Positions 58,018 to 64,000 of a stretch of 64,000 bases of DNA are shown one piece after another. The notes under the pieces are model-generated. The model was not told the DNA's origin. It saw nothing but the letters and a program-made list of their open reading frames with translations, and made no database searches. The first letter of the stretch is position 1, and the number at the start of each line of letters is the position of its first letter. The position numbers and the translations under genes are program-made. This DNA comes from an uncultured Eubacteriales bacterium (lineage in GTDB: Bacteria > Bacillota > Clostridia > Christensenellales > Aristaeellaceae), in the NCBI GenBank assembly GCA_900315675.1, contig OMZY01000008.1:1-64000 (forward strand), in the 5' to 3' direction.

Positions 58018-58038
58018 ATTATGAATTCTGCATTGTTG
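58018..58038. repeat. Heptad repeat (ATTATGA/ATTCTGC/ATTGTTG)
   Basis: Three seven-base units between ispA and the next gene. Confidence 0.6.
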
Positions 58039-58039
58039 A

Positions 58040-58074
58040 GGAGTCATCCGTGCTTCAGCACGGCGAATGACTCC
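58040..58074. repeat. Long hairpin with 8+6 bp stem
   Basis: GGAGTCAT-CCGTGC-TTCA-GCACGG-CGA-ATGACTCC: two stacked stems with a 3-base bulge. No T-run. It resembles an interspersed-repeat unit rather than a terminator; no second copy was seen in the window. Confidence 0.6.
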
Positions 58075-58168
58075 CATGCTACAGCTGTCAAAGGGCCGAA
58101 AGCTTGCTGAACGGCACTTTGGTAACAGCGATCGCAGAATTGATAAAATATAATTGGAGGAAAATCCT

Positions 58169-58708
58169 ATGCCTTTCATGGATCATTTTCTGGAAGAAGT
58201 TGTGGTTAAGCGGAAGAACGGCCTGAACCGGATCCTGTATTACCTGAGCTGGGTCATCATGATCTTTTCGGCGATCATCGCCAGCATGACCCTGGGCACG
58301 CTGTCCACTGCTTTCAGCTGGTTCTCTGTCATCGTGATCGTCATCAGCGCCGGTATCGCGGTTTATACCTGGTTCTTCCATGATAAACTGCTCACGGAGT
58401 ATGAGTATACCTTCACCAACGGCTCCCTGGACTTCGCGGAAGTGTACAACAACAAGAAGCGCAAGAGCCTGGGCAGCCTGAACGTGCGGAACGTGGAAGC
58501 CTTCGGTAAGGTGACTTCCTCTTCCTTCCAGCGGTATCTGAACATGCCCGGTATCAAGCGCATGAACTGGTTCCTGAACCGGGAGGCGGAGCTGTATTAC
58601 TTCTACTTCACCAAGGATACCGACAAGAAGATGATCATCCTCGAGCCCAGTGAGGAAATGGTGGAGAATATCCGTAAATACCTGCCCAACGGGGCCTGGC
58701 GGGAGTAA
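58169..58708 (+). CDS. DUF6106-like membrane protein
   Basis: 179 residues from ATG 58169 (GGAGGAAAATCCT). MDHFLEEVVVKRKNGLNRILY leads into two membrane helices (about 24-44 and 50-70), then a cytosolic domain (YEYTFTNGSLDFAEVYNNKK, IKRMNWFLNREAELYYFYF). It resembles DUF6106 proteins of clostridia, which have no known function; my recall of the number is not firm. It ends 3 bases before the cysteine desulfurase gene. Confidence 0.65.
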   Translation: MPFMDHFLEEVVVKRKNGLNRILYYLSWVIMIFSAIIASMTLGTLSTAFSWFSVIVIVISAGIAVYTWFFHDKLLTEYEYTFTNGSLDFAEVYNNKKRKSLGSLNVRNVEAFGKVTSSSFQRYLNMPGIKRMNWFLNREAELYYFYFTKDTDKKMIILEPSEEMVENIRKYLPNGAWRE

Positions 58709-58711
58709 ACC

Positions 58712-59863
58712 ATGAAGGCATATCTGGACAACAGCGCCACGACCAAGCCGTCCGCGGCTGTCGCGGCGGTGGTCAGCGAAATGCTGGAAAGCGGATGGTA
58801 TAATCCATCCGCTTTATATAAGCCTGCCCTGGAGATCCAGAAGCGGATCGACGGCGTGCGGGATCTCTGCCTGAAGGCGGCGGGTGCCGCCGGGCAGACG
58901 ATCATCTTCACCTCCGGCGGAACCGAGGCGGATAACCTGGCGCTCCTGGGCCACCTGAAGAGCCGGAGAAAGCCGGGCAGGGTGCTGATCTCCTCCGTGG
59001 AACATCCGGCGGTCTCGGCCTGCGCCGAGGAAATCCGGAAGATGGGCCACACTGTGGAGGAGATTCCCGCCGGGAAGACCGGGGCCATCGACCTGGAAAA
59101 GCTGGAGGCCATGCTGGATGAGGATGTCCTCCTGATCTCCGTCATGCAGGTGAATAACGAGACCGGCGCGGCCGAGCCGCTGGCGGAAATTGCCGCGCTG
59201 CGGAACCGGAAGGCGCCCGGGGCGGCCATCCATGTGGACGGCGTGCAGGGCTTCCTGCGCATGCCCCTGGAGTTTAACCGCCTGGGCATCCAGTCCTATG
59301 CCTTCTCCGGCCATAAAATCCACGGACTCAAGGGTACCGGCGCGCTGATCGTGCGCAAGGATCACCCGATCCGGCCGGTGCAGTTCGGCGGCGGCCAGGA
59401 GGGGAACCTCCGTTCCGGTACGGAGAACACCTTCGGCATTATCGCCCTGGGCGAGGCGGTCAGGACCTGGGATCCGGAGGCGAACGCGCGAATGCGGGCC
59501 CTGAAGAACCGCCTGCGGGAAAGCCTGCTGGAGAAGATCCCGGAGGCGAAGGTAAACGGCCCGGAAGAAGATCCGGAGAAAACCGCGCCCCATATCCTGA
59601 ACGTGGCGCTCATGCCCGTCCGGAGCCAGACCATGCTCTTTGCCCTGGAGGGCGACGGCGTGTATGTCAGCGCAGGCAGCGCCTGCGCCAGCCGGAAGCA
59701 GAAGATTTCCCCGGTGCTGAAGGCCATGGGCGTCAGCACGGAACAGGCGGACTGCTCACTGCGCTTCAGCCTCTGCCCCCAGACAACGCAGGAAGAAATA
59801 GACTATGCCGTGGAATGCGCAGTAAAGCACTACGGGATGCTGAAGAAGTTTGTCAGAAGGTAA
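58712..59863 (+). CDS. Cysteine desulfurase (NifS/IscS family)
   Basis: 383 residues, PLP enzyme. AYLDNSATTKPSAAV, TSGGTEADN, the PLP lysine in SGHKIHGLKG, and the active cysteine in SAGSACASRK. It releases sulfur from cysteine as a persulfide. thiI lies 770 bases downstream; in B. subtilis and many Firmicutes a dedicated desulfurase next to thiI supplies sulfur for 4-thiouridine. Here the pair is split by the GIY-YIG element. Confidence 0.92.
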   Translation: MKAYLDNSATTKPSAAVAAVVSEMLESGWYNPSALYKPALEIQKRIDGVRDLCLKAAGAAGQTIIFTSGGTEADNLALLGHLKSRRKPGRVLISSVEHPAVSACAEEIRKMGHTVEEIPAGKTGAIDLEKLEAMLDEDVLLISVMQVNNETGAAEPLAEIAALRNRKAPGAAIHVDGVQGFLRMPLEFNRLGIQSYAFSGHKIHGLKGTGALIVRKDHPIRPVQFGGGQEGNLRSGTENTFGIIALGEAVRTWDPEANARMRALKNRLRESLLEKIPEAKVNGPEEDPEKTAPHILNVALMPVRSQTMLFALEGDGVYVSAGSACASRKQKISPVLKAMGVSTEQADCSLRFSLCPQTTQEEIDYAVECAVKHYGMLKKFVRR

Positions 59864-59912
59864 AACGGACAAACAAGAACTAAACGTAATACATAAATCG
59901 ACGCTTATACAT

Positions 59913-59952
59913 TGTCATTTCGACCGGAGCGAAGCGGAGTGGAGAAATCTCC
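59913..59952 (+). repeat. TGTCAT hairpin repeat, copy R8 (left end of GIY-YIG element)
   Basis: TGTCATTTCGACC to GGAGAAATCTCC, arms ATTTC/GAAAT. It is 39/40 identical to the inverted copy R11 at 63129. A conserved tail (CAGTAGTTCACGTTCGGG, then GCGATAGGAAC to 59984) follows, shared with R10. Confidence 0.92.
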
Positions 59953-59998
59953 TCAGTAGTTCACGTTCGGGAAAGCGATAGGAACTTCAAATACTGCC

Positions 59999-60277
59999 AT
60001 GAATACGTATTACGTCTATATCCTCGCAAATGAATACAACAACGTCTTATACGTCGGAGTCACCAACAATCTTCAGCGAAGAGTGTATGAGCATCAAAGC
60101 GGATTGATCGATGGCTTTACGAAACGGTATAATATACATAAGCTGGTGTGGTGTGAAAGCTGCCATGATGTCAATGCCGCGATTGCAAGAGAAAAGCAGA
60201 TCAAGCGATGGGGCCGGGAAAAAAAGGAAATGCTTATCACACAGCTTAATCCGGACTGGAGAGATCTGAGCAAATAA
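59999..60277 (+). CDS. Small GIY-YIG endonuclease-like protein
   Basis: 92 residues, one GIY-YIG domain and nothing else. TYYVYILAN and VLYVGVTNNLQRRVYEHQ hold the two tyrosines, glycine and the catalytic arginine; AIAREKQIKRWGREKK holds the metal-binding glutamate. All catalytic positions look intact. Family: short stand-alone GIY-YIG proteins often misnamed UvrC fragments. Codon use is more A/T-rich than the flanking genes, a sign of transfer. A clear Shine-Dalgarno site is not seen; TAGGAAC (59979) is rather far. It lies between inverted hairpin repeats, so its likely job is cutting those hairpins. Confidence 0.85.
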   Translation: MNTYYVYILANEYNNVLYVGVTNNLQRRVYEHQSGLIDGFTKRYNIHKLVWCESCHDVNAAIAREKQIKRWGREKKEMLITQLNPDWRDLSK

Positions 60278-60326
60278 AAAGGGGATAACTCATAACGTCC
60301 GGATAATCCTGCTGAAGCCTGCGGGG

Positions 60327-60371
60327 GGAGATTTCTCCACGCGGGCGCGAAGCGCCCTTGGTCGAAATGAC
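60327..60371 (-). repeat. TGTCAT hairpin repeat, copy R9 (right end of GIY-YIG element)
   Basis: Minus strand TGTCATTTCGACC, core GGGCGC-TTC-GCGCCC (perfect), then GTGGAGAAATCTCC. Arms ATTTC/GAAAT. Confidence 0.92.
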
Positions 60372-60461
60372 AATACAAGCAAGCTGTATAAATCATTACG
60401 ACAAGGACACGCAGCATATATGAGAAACCAAAGCATTATGTGTAAACCAACGAGCTCACAT

Positions 60462-60528
60462 TGTTATTTCGAGCGAAGTCGAGAAATCTCCTTAGTAGTT
60501 CACATTCGGGAACCCAATCGGAACACCA
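60462..60528 (+). repeat. TGTCAT hairpin repeat, copy R10 with tail
   Basis: TGTTATTTCGAGCGAAGTC, GAGAAATCTCC, then a tail TTAGTAGTTCACATTCGGGA and CAATCGGAACACC that matches the tail of R8 but without the nuclease gene. It may be a non-autonomous or decayed copy. Confidence 0.85.
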
Positions 60529-60590
60529 GCCACCTCCAGAGAGTACCGAGGCACTCAGGTAAAGATACTCCACGGGAAAACACTATAATA

Positions 60591-60608
60591 ATTATGAATT
60601 ATGAATTA
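60591..60608. repeat. Heptad repeat (ATTATGA x2)
   Basis: ATTATGA, ATTATGA, ATTAAAA, 12 bases before the thiI Shine-Dalgarno sequence AAGGAG. Confidence 0.65.
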
Positions 60609-60635
60609 AAAAATGATCCGAAGGAGAATTATACG

Positions 60636-61781
60636 ATGCAAAACCTGCTCCTTGTTCGCTACGGCGAAATCTTTCTCAAAGGCCTGAACCGGCCTTACTT
60701 CATCCGGGCCCTGGTCCGCAAGGTCCGTTACGCGGTCCGCGGCATGGGCGCGGAAGTGTGGGTCCATGACGGCCGGATCTTTGTCAAGGGCTTCAGCGAC
60801 CTGGACGAGTGCATCAGCCGCGTCACCAAGGTCTTCGGTGTGCACAGCGTGTGCCCGGCGGTGGAAATGCCCAAGGAAGACTTTGAGGCCATCTGCGCCC
60901 AGGCGGTGGAAATGGCGAAGGACCTGAAGGGCACCTTCAAGGTCAACGCTCGCCGCGCGGACAAGCGGTACCCCATGAACTCCATGGCGATCAATGAGGA
61001 GGTCGGCTACCGCATTCTGCAGGCCAACCCGGACCTGAAGGTGGACGTACACAATCCGGAACACCTGGTGAATATCGAAATCCGGGATATGGCCTATCTG
61101 TATGTCAAGGTGATTCCCGCCGTCGGCGGCATGCCCGTGGGCACAAACGGTAACGCGACCCTGCTGCTCTCCGGCGGCATCGACAGCCCTGTGGCGGGCT
61201 GGATGATCGCCAAGCGCGGCGTGCAGATCAACGCGGTCCACTTCCATTCCTATCCCTACACCTCGGACCGGGCGAAGGAGAAGGTCCTGGACCTGGCGCG
61301 CAAGCTGTCCTTCAGCTGCTGCGGCATCAAGGTCTACGTCGTGCCTTTTACCGAAATCCAGATGGCCATTCATGAGAAGTGCCCGGAGGAATATACTACG
61401 CTGATCATGCGCCGCTATATGATGCGCATTGCGGAGCGGATCGCGAAGGAAACCGAGAGCGAGGCCCTGATCACAGGCGAGAGCATCGGCCAGGTGGCCA
61501 GTCAGACCATGACCGCCCTCGGCACAACCAACGCGGTGGTGGATATGCCCGTCTTCCGTCCGCTGATCGGCTTTGACAAGAGCGAGATCATCGACATCGC
61601 CCGCAAGATCGACACCCTGGCGATTTCGGAGCAGCCCTTTGAGGACTGCTGCACGGTGTTCACACCCCGCCATCCGGCCACTCATCCCAAGATGGATAAG
61701 ATCCTGGAAGGGGAGTCCCGCCTGGACAGCGAGGCCCTGATCCAGCGGGCCCTGGACGGCGTCGAAATGATCCGGGTATGA
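60636..61781 (+). CDS. thiI: tRNA 4-thiouridine synthase ThiI
   Basis: 381 residues from ATG 60636 (AAGGAG, 9 bases). N-terminal ferredoxin-like and THUMP domains (RYGEIFLKGLNRPYF, FKVNARRADKRYP), then a PP-loop ATPase with LLSGGIDSPVAGWM and TGESIGQVASQT. It ends PKMDKILEGESRLD without the rhodanese domain of E. coli ThiI, as in Firmicutes. It adenylates U8 of tRNA and inserts sulfur from the cysteine desulfurase. Confidence 0.95.
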   Translation: MQNLLLVRYGEIFLKGLNRPYFIRALVRKVRYAVRGMGAEVWVHDGRIFVKGFSDLDECISRVTKVFGVHSVCPAVEMPKEDFEAICAQAVEMAKDLKGTFKVNARRADKRYPMNSMAINEEVGYRILQANPDLKVDVHNPEHLVNIEIRDMAYLYVKVIPAVGGMPVGTNGNATLLLSGGIDSPVAGWMIAKRGVQINAVHFHSYPYTSDRAKEKVLDLARKLSFSCCGIKVYVVPFTEIQMAIHEKCPEEYTTLIMRRYMMRIAERIAKETESEALITGESIGQVASQTMTALGTTNAVVDMPVFRPLIGFDKSEIIDIARKIDTLAISEQPFEDCCTVFTPRHPATHPKMDKILEGESRLDSEALIQRALDGVEMIRV

Positions 61782-61790
61782 TGCAAAAAA

Positions 61791-61820
61791 GGGTATGATC
61801 GGAAGATCATACCTTTTTTT
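61791..61820 (+). terminator. Terminator after thiI
   Basis: GGTATGATC and GATCATACC around GGAA, with A-run before and seven T after. Confidence 0.93.
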
Positions 61821-61888
61821 ATGCAGAAATAAGGAAATAGTCTGGCTGTGGCGTATCATACAGTCGATAGGATAGAGAAGAAAATAAA

Positions 61889-61919
61889 ATTCTGAATTCT
61901 GAATTCTTAATTCTGAATT
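61889..61919. repeat. Heptad repeat (ATTCTGA/ATTCTTA)
   Basis: ATTCTGA, ATTCTGA, ATTCTTA, ATTCTGA plus ATT; it runs straight into a perfect 12-bp-arm hairpin GTATCGTTTTTT/AAAAAACGATAC (61920-61947). Confidence 0.88.
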
Positions 61920-61965
61920 GTATCGTTTTTTGTCCAAAAAACGATACTTTACCCCTCTTTTTTGC

Positions 61966-61994
61966 TTGTAAAGCGTCAGTTTCTGTGTTAAAAT
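61966..61994 (+). promoter_or_regulatory. Promoter of cggR
   Basis: -35 TTGTAA (61966-61971), 17-base spacer, -10 TAAAAT (61989-61994). Confidence 0.7.
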
Positions 61995-62001
61995 CTCCTT
62001 T

Positions 62002-62037
62002 GGGACATAATTCACCCTTGCGGGCGGAATTTGTCCC
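62002..62037 (+). promoter_or_regulatory. CggR-type operator
   Basis: Inverted repeat GGGACATAATTC (62002-62013) and GAATTTGTCCC (62027-62037). GGGAC and GTCCC half-sites are those of CggR in Bacillus. It lies just downstream of the promoter, as in the Bacillus gapA operon, where the bound repressor blocks polymerase. Confidence 0.72.
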
Positions 62038-62061
62038 ACCAGATCAGAAGGAGGCGAGCGG

Positions 62062-63096
62062 ATGGATTCAGGTTTTATCACCCTGATGCGGAAGCTTGCA
62101 CCCGATCTGATTGACGAGATTACCCGCCGGGCCCTGATCCTGGAACGGATCGCGGCGCTGCAGCCGGTCGGCCGGCGCCAGCTGGCGGCTAAGCTGAACC
62201 TGCCGGAGCGGGAAATCCGCAATACCGCGGCCATCCTGAAGGACCTGGGTTATGTGGACCTGGACGCTTCGGGCATGTCCCTTTCCGGCAAGGCGGAAGA
62301 GGTGCTTGAAACCTCCCGTGCTTTCTCCAAGGCCATGAGCGGCCTGACGGAGACGGAAAAGCGGCTGTGTGAGCTCCTGCCGGTGGACCGGGTCTTCATC
62401 GCTCCCGGGGACGCGGATGAGGATGAACAGGTTCTTTCCGACGTGGGCCGCATCTGCGCGGCGCGCCTGCGGAACATCCTGGTCAACGGTAACACCCTGG
62501 CGGTGACCGGTGGACGGACCATCGCCGCGGTGGCGAAGAGCATCCAGAGCCCGACGCCCCTGAATGTCATGGTGGTGCCTGCCCGGGGCGGCCTCGGCCG
62601 CACGGTGGAAACCCAGGCCAACACCCTGGCGGAAGAGATCGCCGGAAAGCTGGGCGGCCATTACAGGCTCATCCACCTGCCGGACATCATGGACGCGGCG
62701 GCCATGCAGGAAATGCTGAAGCTGCCGGAGGTCCGGGAAGCCATGGAGCTGCTGGAGCGGGCGGACGTGATCCTGCACGGCATCGGCACAGCCTCCGGGA
62801 TGATGAAGCAGCGCAGGCTGCCCCATGAAACCCAGAGTGAGCTGATCCGCCAGGGCGCCAAGGGCGAAAGCTTCGGCGCGTATTACGACCTGGACGGCAA
62901 GTGCCTCATGGAAAGCACAAACGTGGGCGTGGACCTGGCGAAGCTGAAGCCCACCTGTAAGATGATCGCCGCGGCGGCAGGGGCCAGCAAGGCGGAAGCG
63001 ATTATTTCCATCCTGCGCCATACCCGGCATTATCTCCTGGTCACGGACCAGGGAGCCGCTGAAAAAATGCTCAGCATTCTTTCAACTCATCACTGA
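62062..63096 (+). CDS. cggR: Central glycolytic genes regulator, SorC family
   Basis: 344 residues. N-terminal helix-turn-helix (GRRQLAAKLNLPEREIRNTA), then a SorC sugar-phosphate-binding domain (LAVTGGRTIAAVAKSI, DVILHGIGTASGMM, GAKGESFGAYYDLDGKC). CggR represses glycolytic genes until fructose-1,6-bisphosphate binds. pgk follows, which supports the assignment, but gapA, which normally sits between, is missing. Confidence 0.88.
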   Translation: MDSGFITLMRKLAPDLIDEITRRALILERIAALQPVGRRQLAAKLNLPEREIRNTAAILKDLGYVDLDASGMSLSGKAEEVLETSRAFSKAMSGLTETEKRLCELLPVDRVFIAPGDADEDEQVLSDVGRICAARLRNILVNGNTLAVTGGRTIAAVAKSIQSPTPLNVMVVPARGGLGRTVETQANTLAEEIAGKLGGHYRLIHLPDIMDAAAMQEMLKLPEVREAMELLERADVILHGIGTASGMMKQRRLPHETQSELIRQGAKGESFGAYYDLDGKCLMESTNVGVDLAKLKPTCKMIAAAAGASKAEAIISILRHTRHYLLVTDQGAAEKMLSILSTHH

Positions 63097-63128
63097 TCAC
63101 TCTTCACTTGAAGGTAAGTGATTCCGAA

Positions 63129-63168
63129 GGAGATTTCTCCACTCCGCTTCGCTTCGGTCGAAATGACA
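63129..63168 (-). repeat. TGTCAT hairpin repeat, copy R11
   Basis: Reverse orientation; differs from R8 at one of 40 positions. Arms ATTTC/GAAAT. Confidence 0.92.
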
Positions 63169-63198
63169 ACGTGAGCGTCGCGACGGATCCTGCAGGAG

Positions 63199-63230
63199 TG
63201 TCATTCCGAGCGTAGTCGAGGAATCCCTTA
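63199..63230 (+). repeat. TGTCAT hairpin repeat, copy R12
   Basis: TGTCATTCCGAGCGTAGTC, GAGGAATCCCTT. Arms ATTCC/GGAAT. An ACGTCC/GGACGT hairpin follows directly. Confidence 0.88.
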
Positions 63231-63259
63231 CTACGTCCGAAGGACGTAATCAGTCTTCA

Positions 63260-63288
63260 TTGATTGTTAGGCCATCTGGCTTTACAAT
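63260..63288 (+). promoter_or_regulatory. Promoter of pgk
   Basis: -35 TTGATT (63260-63265), 17-base spacer, -10 TACAAT (63283-63288). It lies between the repeats and pgk, so pgk can be transcribed apart from cggR. Confidence 0.62.
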
Positions 63289-63326
63289 ATAAGTTCGTAT
63301 CCAATAAGAAAAGGAGAGATAAAATC

Positions 63327-64000
63327 ATGGCTAAGAAAACGGTTGATGACATTCAGGTCAAAGGCAAGCGGGTCCTGGTCCGCTGCGACTTCAACGTCCC
63401 CATGAAGGACGGCAAGATCACGAACGACAAGCGCATTGTTGCGGCTCTGCCCACGATCAAAAAGCTGATCGCAGACGGCGGCAAGGTAATCCTGTGCTCC
63501 CACCTGGGCAAGCCGAAGAACGGTCCGGAAGAAAAGTTCTCCCTGGCTCCTGTGGCTGTCCGCCTGAGCGAGCTGCTGGGTCAGAACGTTGTTTTCGCCA
63601 ATGACGATAACGTGGTGGGCGAGAACGCCAAGGCTGCTGTTGCCGCTATGAAGGACGGCGACGTGGTCCTGCTGCAGAACACCCGCTTCCGTGCGGAAGA
63701 AACCAAGAACGGCGAAGCCTTCAGCAAGGATCTGGCGACCCTGGCTGACGCTTACGTGGATGACGCTTTCGGCTCCTGCCACCGCGCTCACTGCTCCACC
63801 GCGGGCGTGACCGCTTACACCAGCCCCAACGTGGCCGGCTACCTGATCGGCAAGGAACTGTCCATCATGGGCAAGGCCCTGGAGAACGCTGACCGTCCCT
63901 TCGTGGCTGTCCTGGGCGGCGCCAAGATCGAAGACAAGCTGAACGTGATCAACAACCTCCTGGAAAAGGTTGACACCCTGATCATCGGCGGCGGTATGGC
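63327..64000 (+). CDS. pgk: Phosphoglycerate kinase (partial, runs off the window)
   Basis: 224 codons of the N-terminal domain. [53 protein letters not shown] and [11 protein letters not shown] are all PGK signatures. It transfers phosphate from 1,3-bisphosphoglycerate to ADP. The ATG follows AAGGAGAGATAAAATC. The nucleotide-binding C-terminal domain lies beyond the window. Confidence 0.97.
   Translation, partial: MAKKTVDDIQVKGKRVLVRCDFNVPMKDGKITNDKRIVAALPTIKKLIADGGKVILCSHLGKPKNGPEEKFSLAPVAVRLSELLGQNVVFANDDNVVGENAKAAVAAMKDGDVVLLQNTRFRAEETKNGEAFSKDLATLADAYVDDAFGSCHRAHCSTAGVTAYTSPNVAGYLIGKELSIMGKALENADRPFVAVLGGAKIEDKLNVINNLLEKVDTLIIGGGM

Larger units (their letters stand above)
59913..60371 (+). 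mobile_element. Candidate GIY-YIG mobile element with inverted hairpin ends
   Basis: 459 bases bounded by two TGTCAT hairpin repeats facing inward (R8 forward, R9 reverse) with one small GIY-YIG nuclease gene between them. Outer bases TGTCATTTCGACC are identical at both ends. No transposase. The layout resembles REP/RAYT systems, in which a nuclease gene is flanked by the same repeats that are scattered in the genome. No target-site duplication is obvious. That it moves is inference. Confidence 0.6.
60278..60635. other. Repeat-filled spacer between GIY-YIG gene and thiI
   Basis: 358 bases with no credible gene: R9, R10 with its tail, and a heptad repeat. Frames open here from 60420 into thiI are read through repeat DNA and are not a plausible N-terminus. 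Confidence 0.7.

Noticed and set aside
59999..60277. Fragment of excinuclease UvrC
   Set aside because: The protein is a complete stand-alone GIY-YIG domain with its own start and stop; none of the other UvrC domains is nearby.
60420..60635. Longer N-terminus for ThiI
   Set aside because: The added residues come from the R10 repeat and a heptad tract; ATG 60636 has an ideal Shine-Dalgarno site and matches ThiI starts.

Overview
The window is one contiguous stretch of a bacterial chromosome, gene-dense, moderately high in GC (roughly 55% by eye), and reads as a Gram-positive, Firmicutes/Clostridia-type genome. The pointers are FabK rather than FabI in the fatty-acid cluster, an Asp23/AmaP/DUF2273 envelope module, YtrA- and HutC-type GntR regulators, a CggR-type regulator beside pgk, an L10 leader, two aspartyl-tRNA synthetases (one archaeal-type) as in clostridia, and strong Shine-Dalgarno sites. 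I cannot name the species; an uncultured gut or rumen clostridium is a guess.

Layout. 1-2.6 kb: end of tuf, then rpmG-secE-nusG-rplK-rplA, with two L1-binding-like RNA motifs ahead of rplK and rplA. 2.8-14.9 kb: one long, tightly overlapped fatty-acid operon (acpP, fabK, fabD, fabG, fabF, accB, fabZ, accC, accD, accA, an acyl-CoA synthetase, a PAS/winged-helix regulator, a thioesterase). fabF carries an in-frame TAA exactly at the catalytic lysine codon. 15.1-18.3 kb: SNF2 helicase with SWIM finger. 18.5-27.2 kb: a co-directional envelope module (lamin-tail/CotH kinase, DUF4956 membrane protein, VTC-type polyphosphate polymerase domain, CapA lipoprotein, Hsp100-like AAA ATPase, an unknown partner). 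27.2-32.1 kb: DUF6273-like lipoprotein, LRR protein, P-type ATPase, tRNA-Thr. 32.5-35.4 kb: two secreted peptidoglycan enzymes, one a VanX-YkuD fusion. 35.5-38.3 kb: GntR/ABC operon and a second GntR gene, each with an operator in its promoter. 38.4-43.1 kb: small membrane proteins, dapF, two secreted proteins. 43.2-44.4 kb: rplJ-rplL on the minus strand, about 41 kb from rplK-rplA. 44.6-52.8 kb: SH3/PG-binding protein, archaeal-type AspRS, hisS, aspS, Asp23 module. 52.8-58 kb: nusB, a TsaD paralogue, folD, xseA, xseB, ispA. 58.1-64 kb: DUF6106-like protein, cysteine desulfurase, GIY-YIG element, thiI, cggR, pgk (cut by the window end).

The second half of the window is seeded with intergenic repeats of three kinds. 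(1) About 40-bp hairpin repeats beginning TGTCAT, twelve copies, whose arms covary; two face each other around a small GIY-YIG nuclease gene, giving a 459-bp candidate mobile element. (2) Seven-base tandem repeats (ATTCTGA, ATTCATA, ATTGTTA and similar) at about fourteen intergenic loci on both strands, usually just before a ribosome-binding site. (3) An array of eight or nine short hairpins with different stems and similar A/T linkers at 47.1-47.4 kb. The GIY-YIG/hairpin-repeat pairing is the best candidate here for a poorly described system; the CotH/VTC/AAA module and the hairpin array come next.
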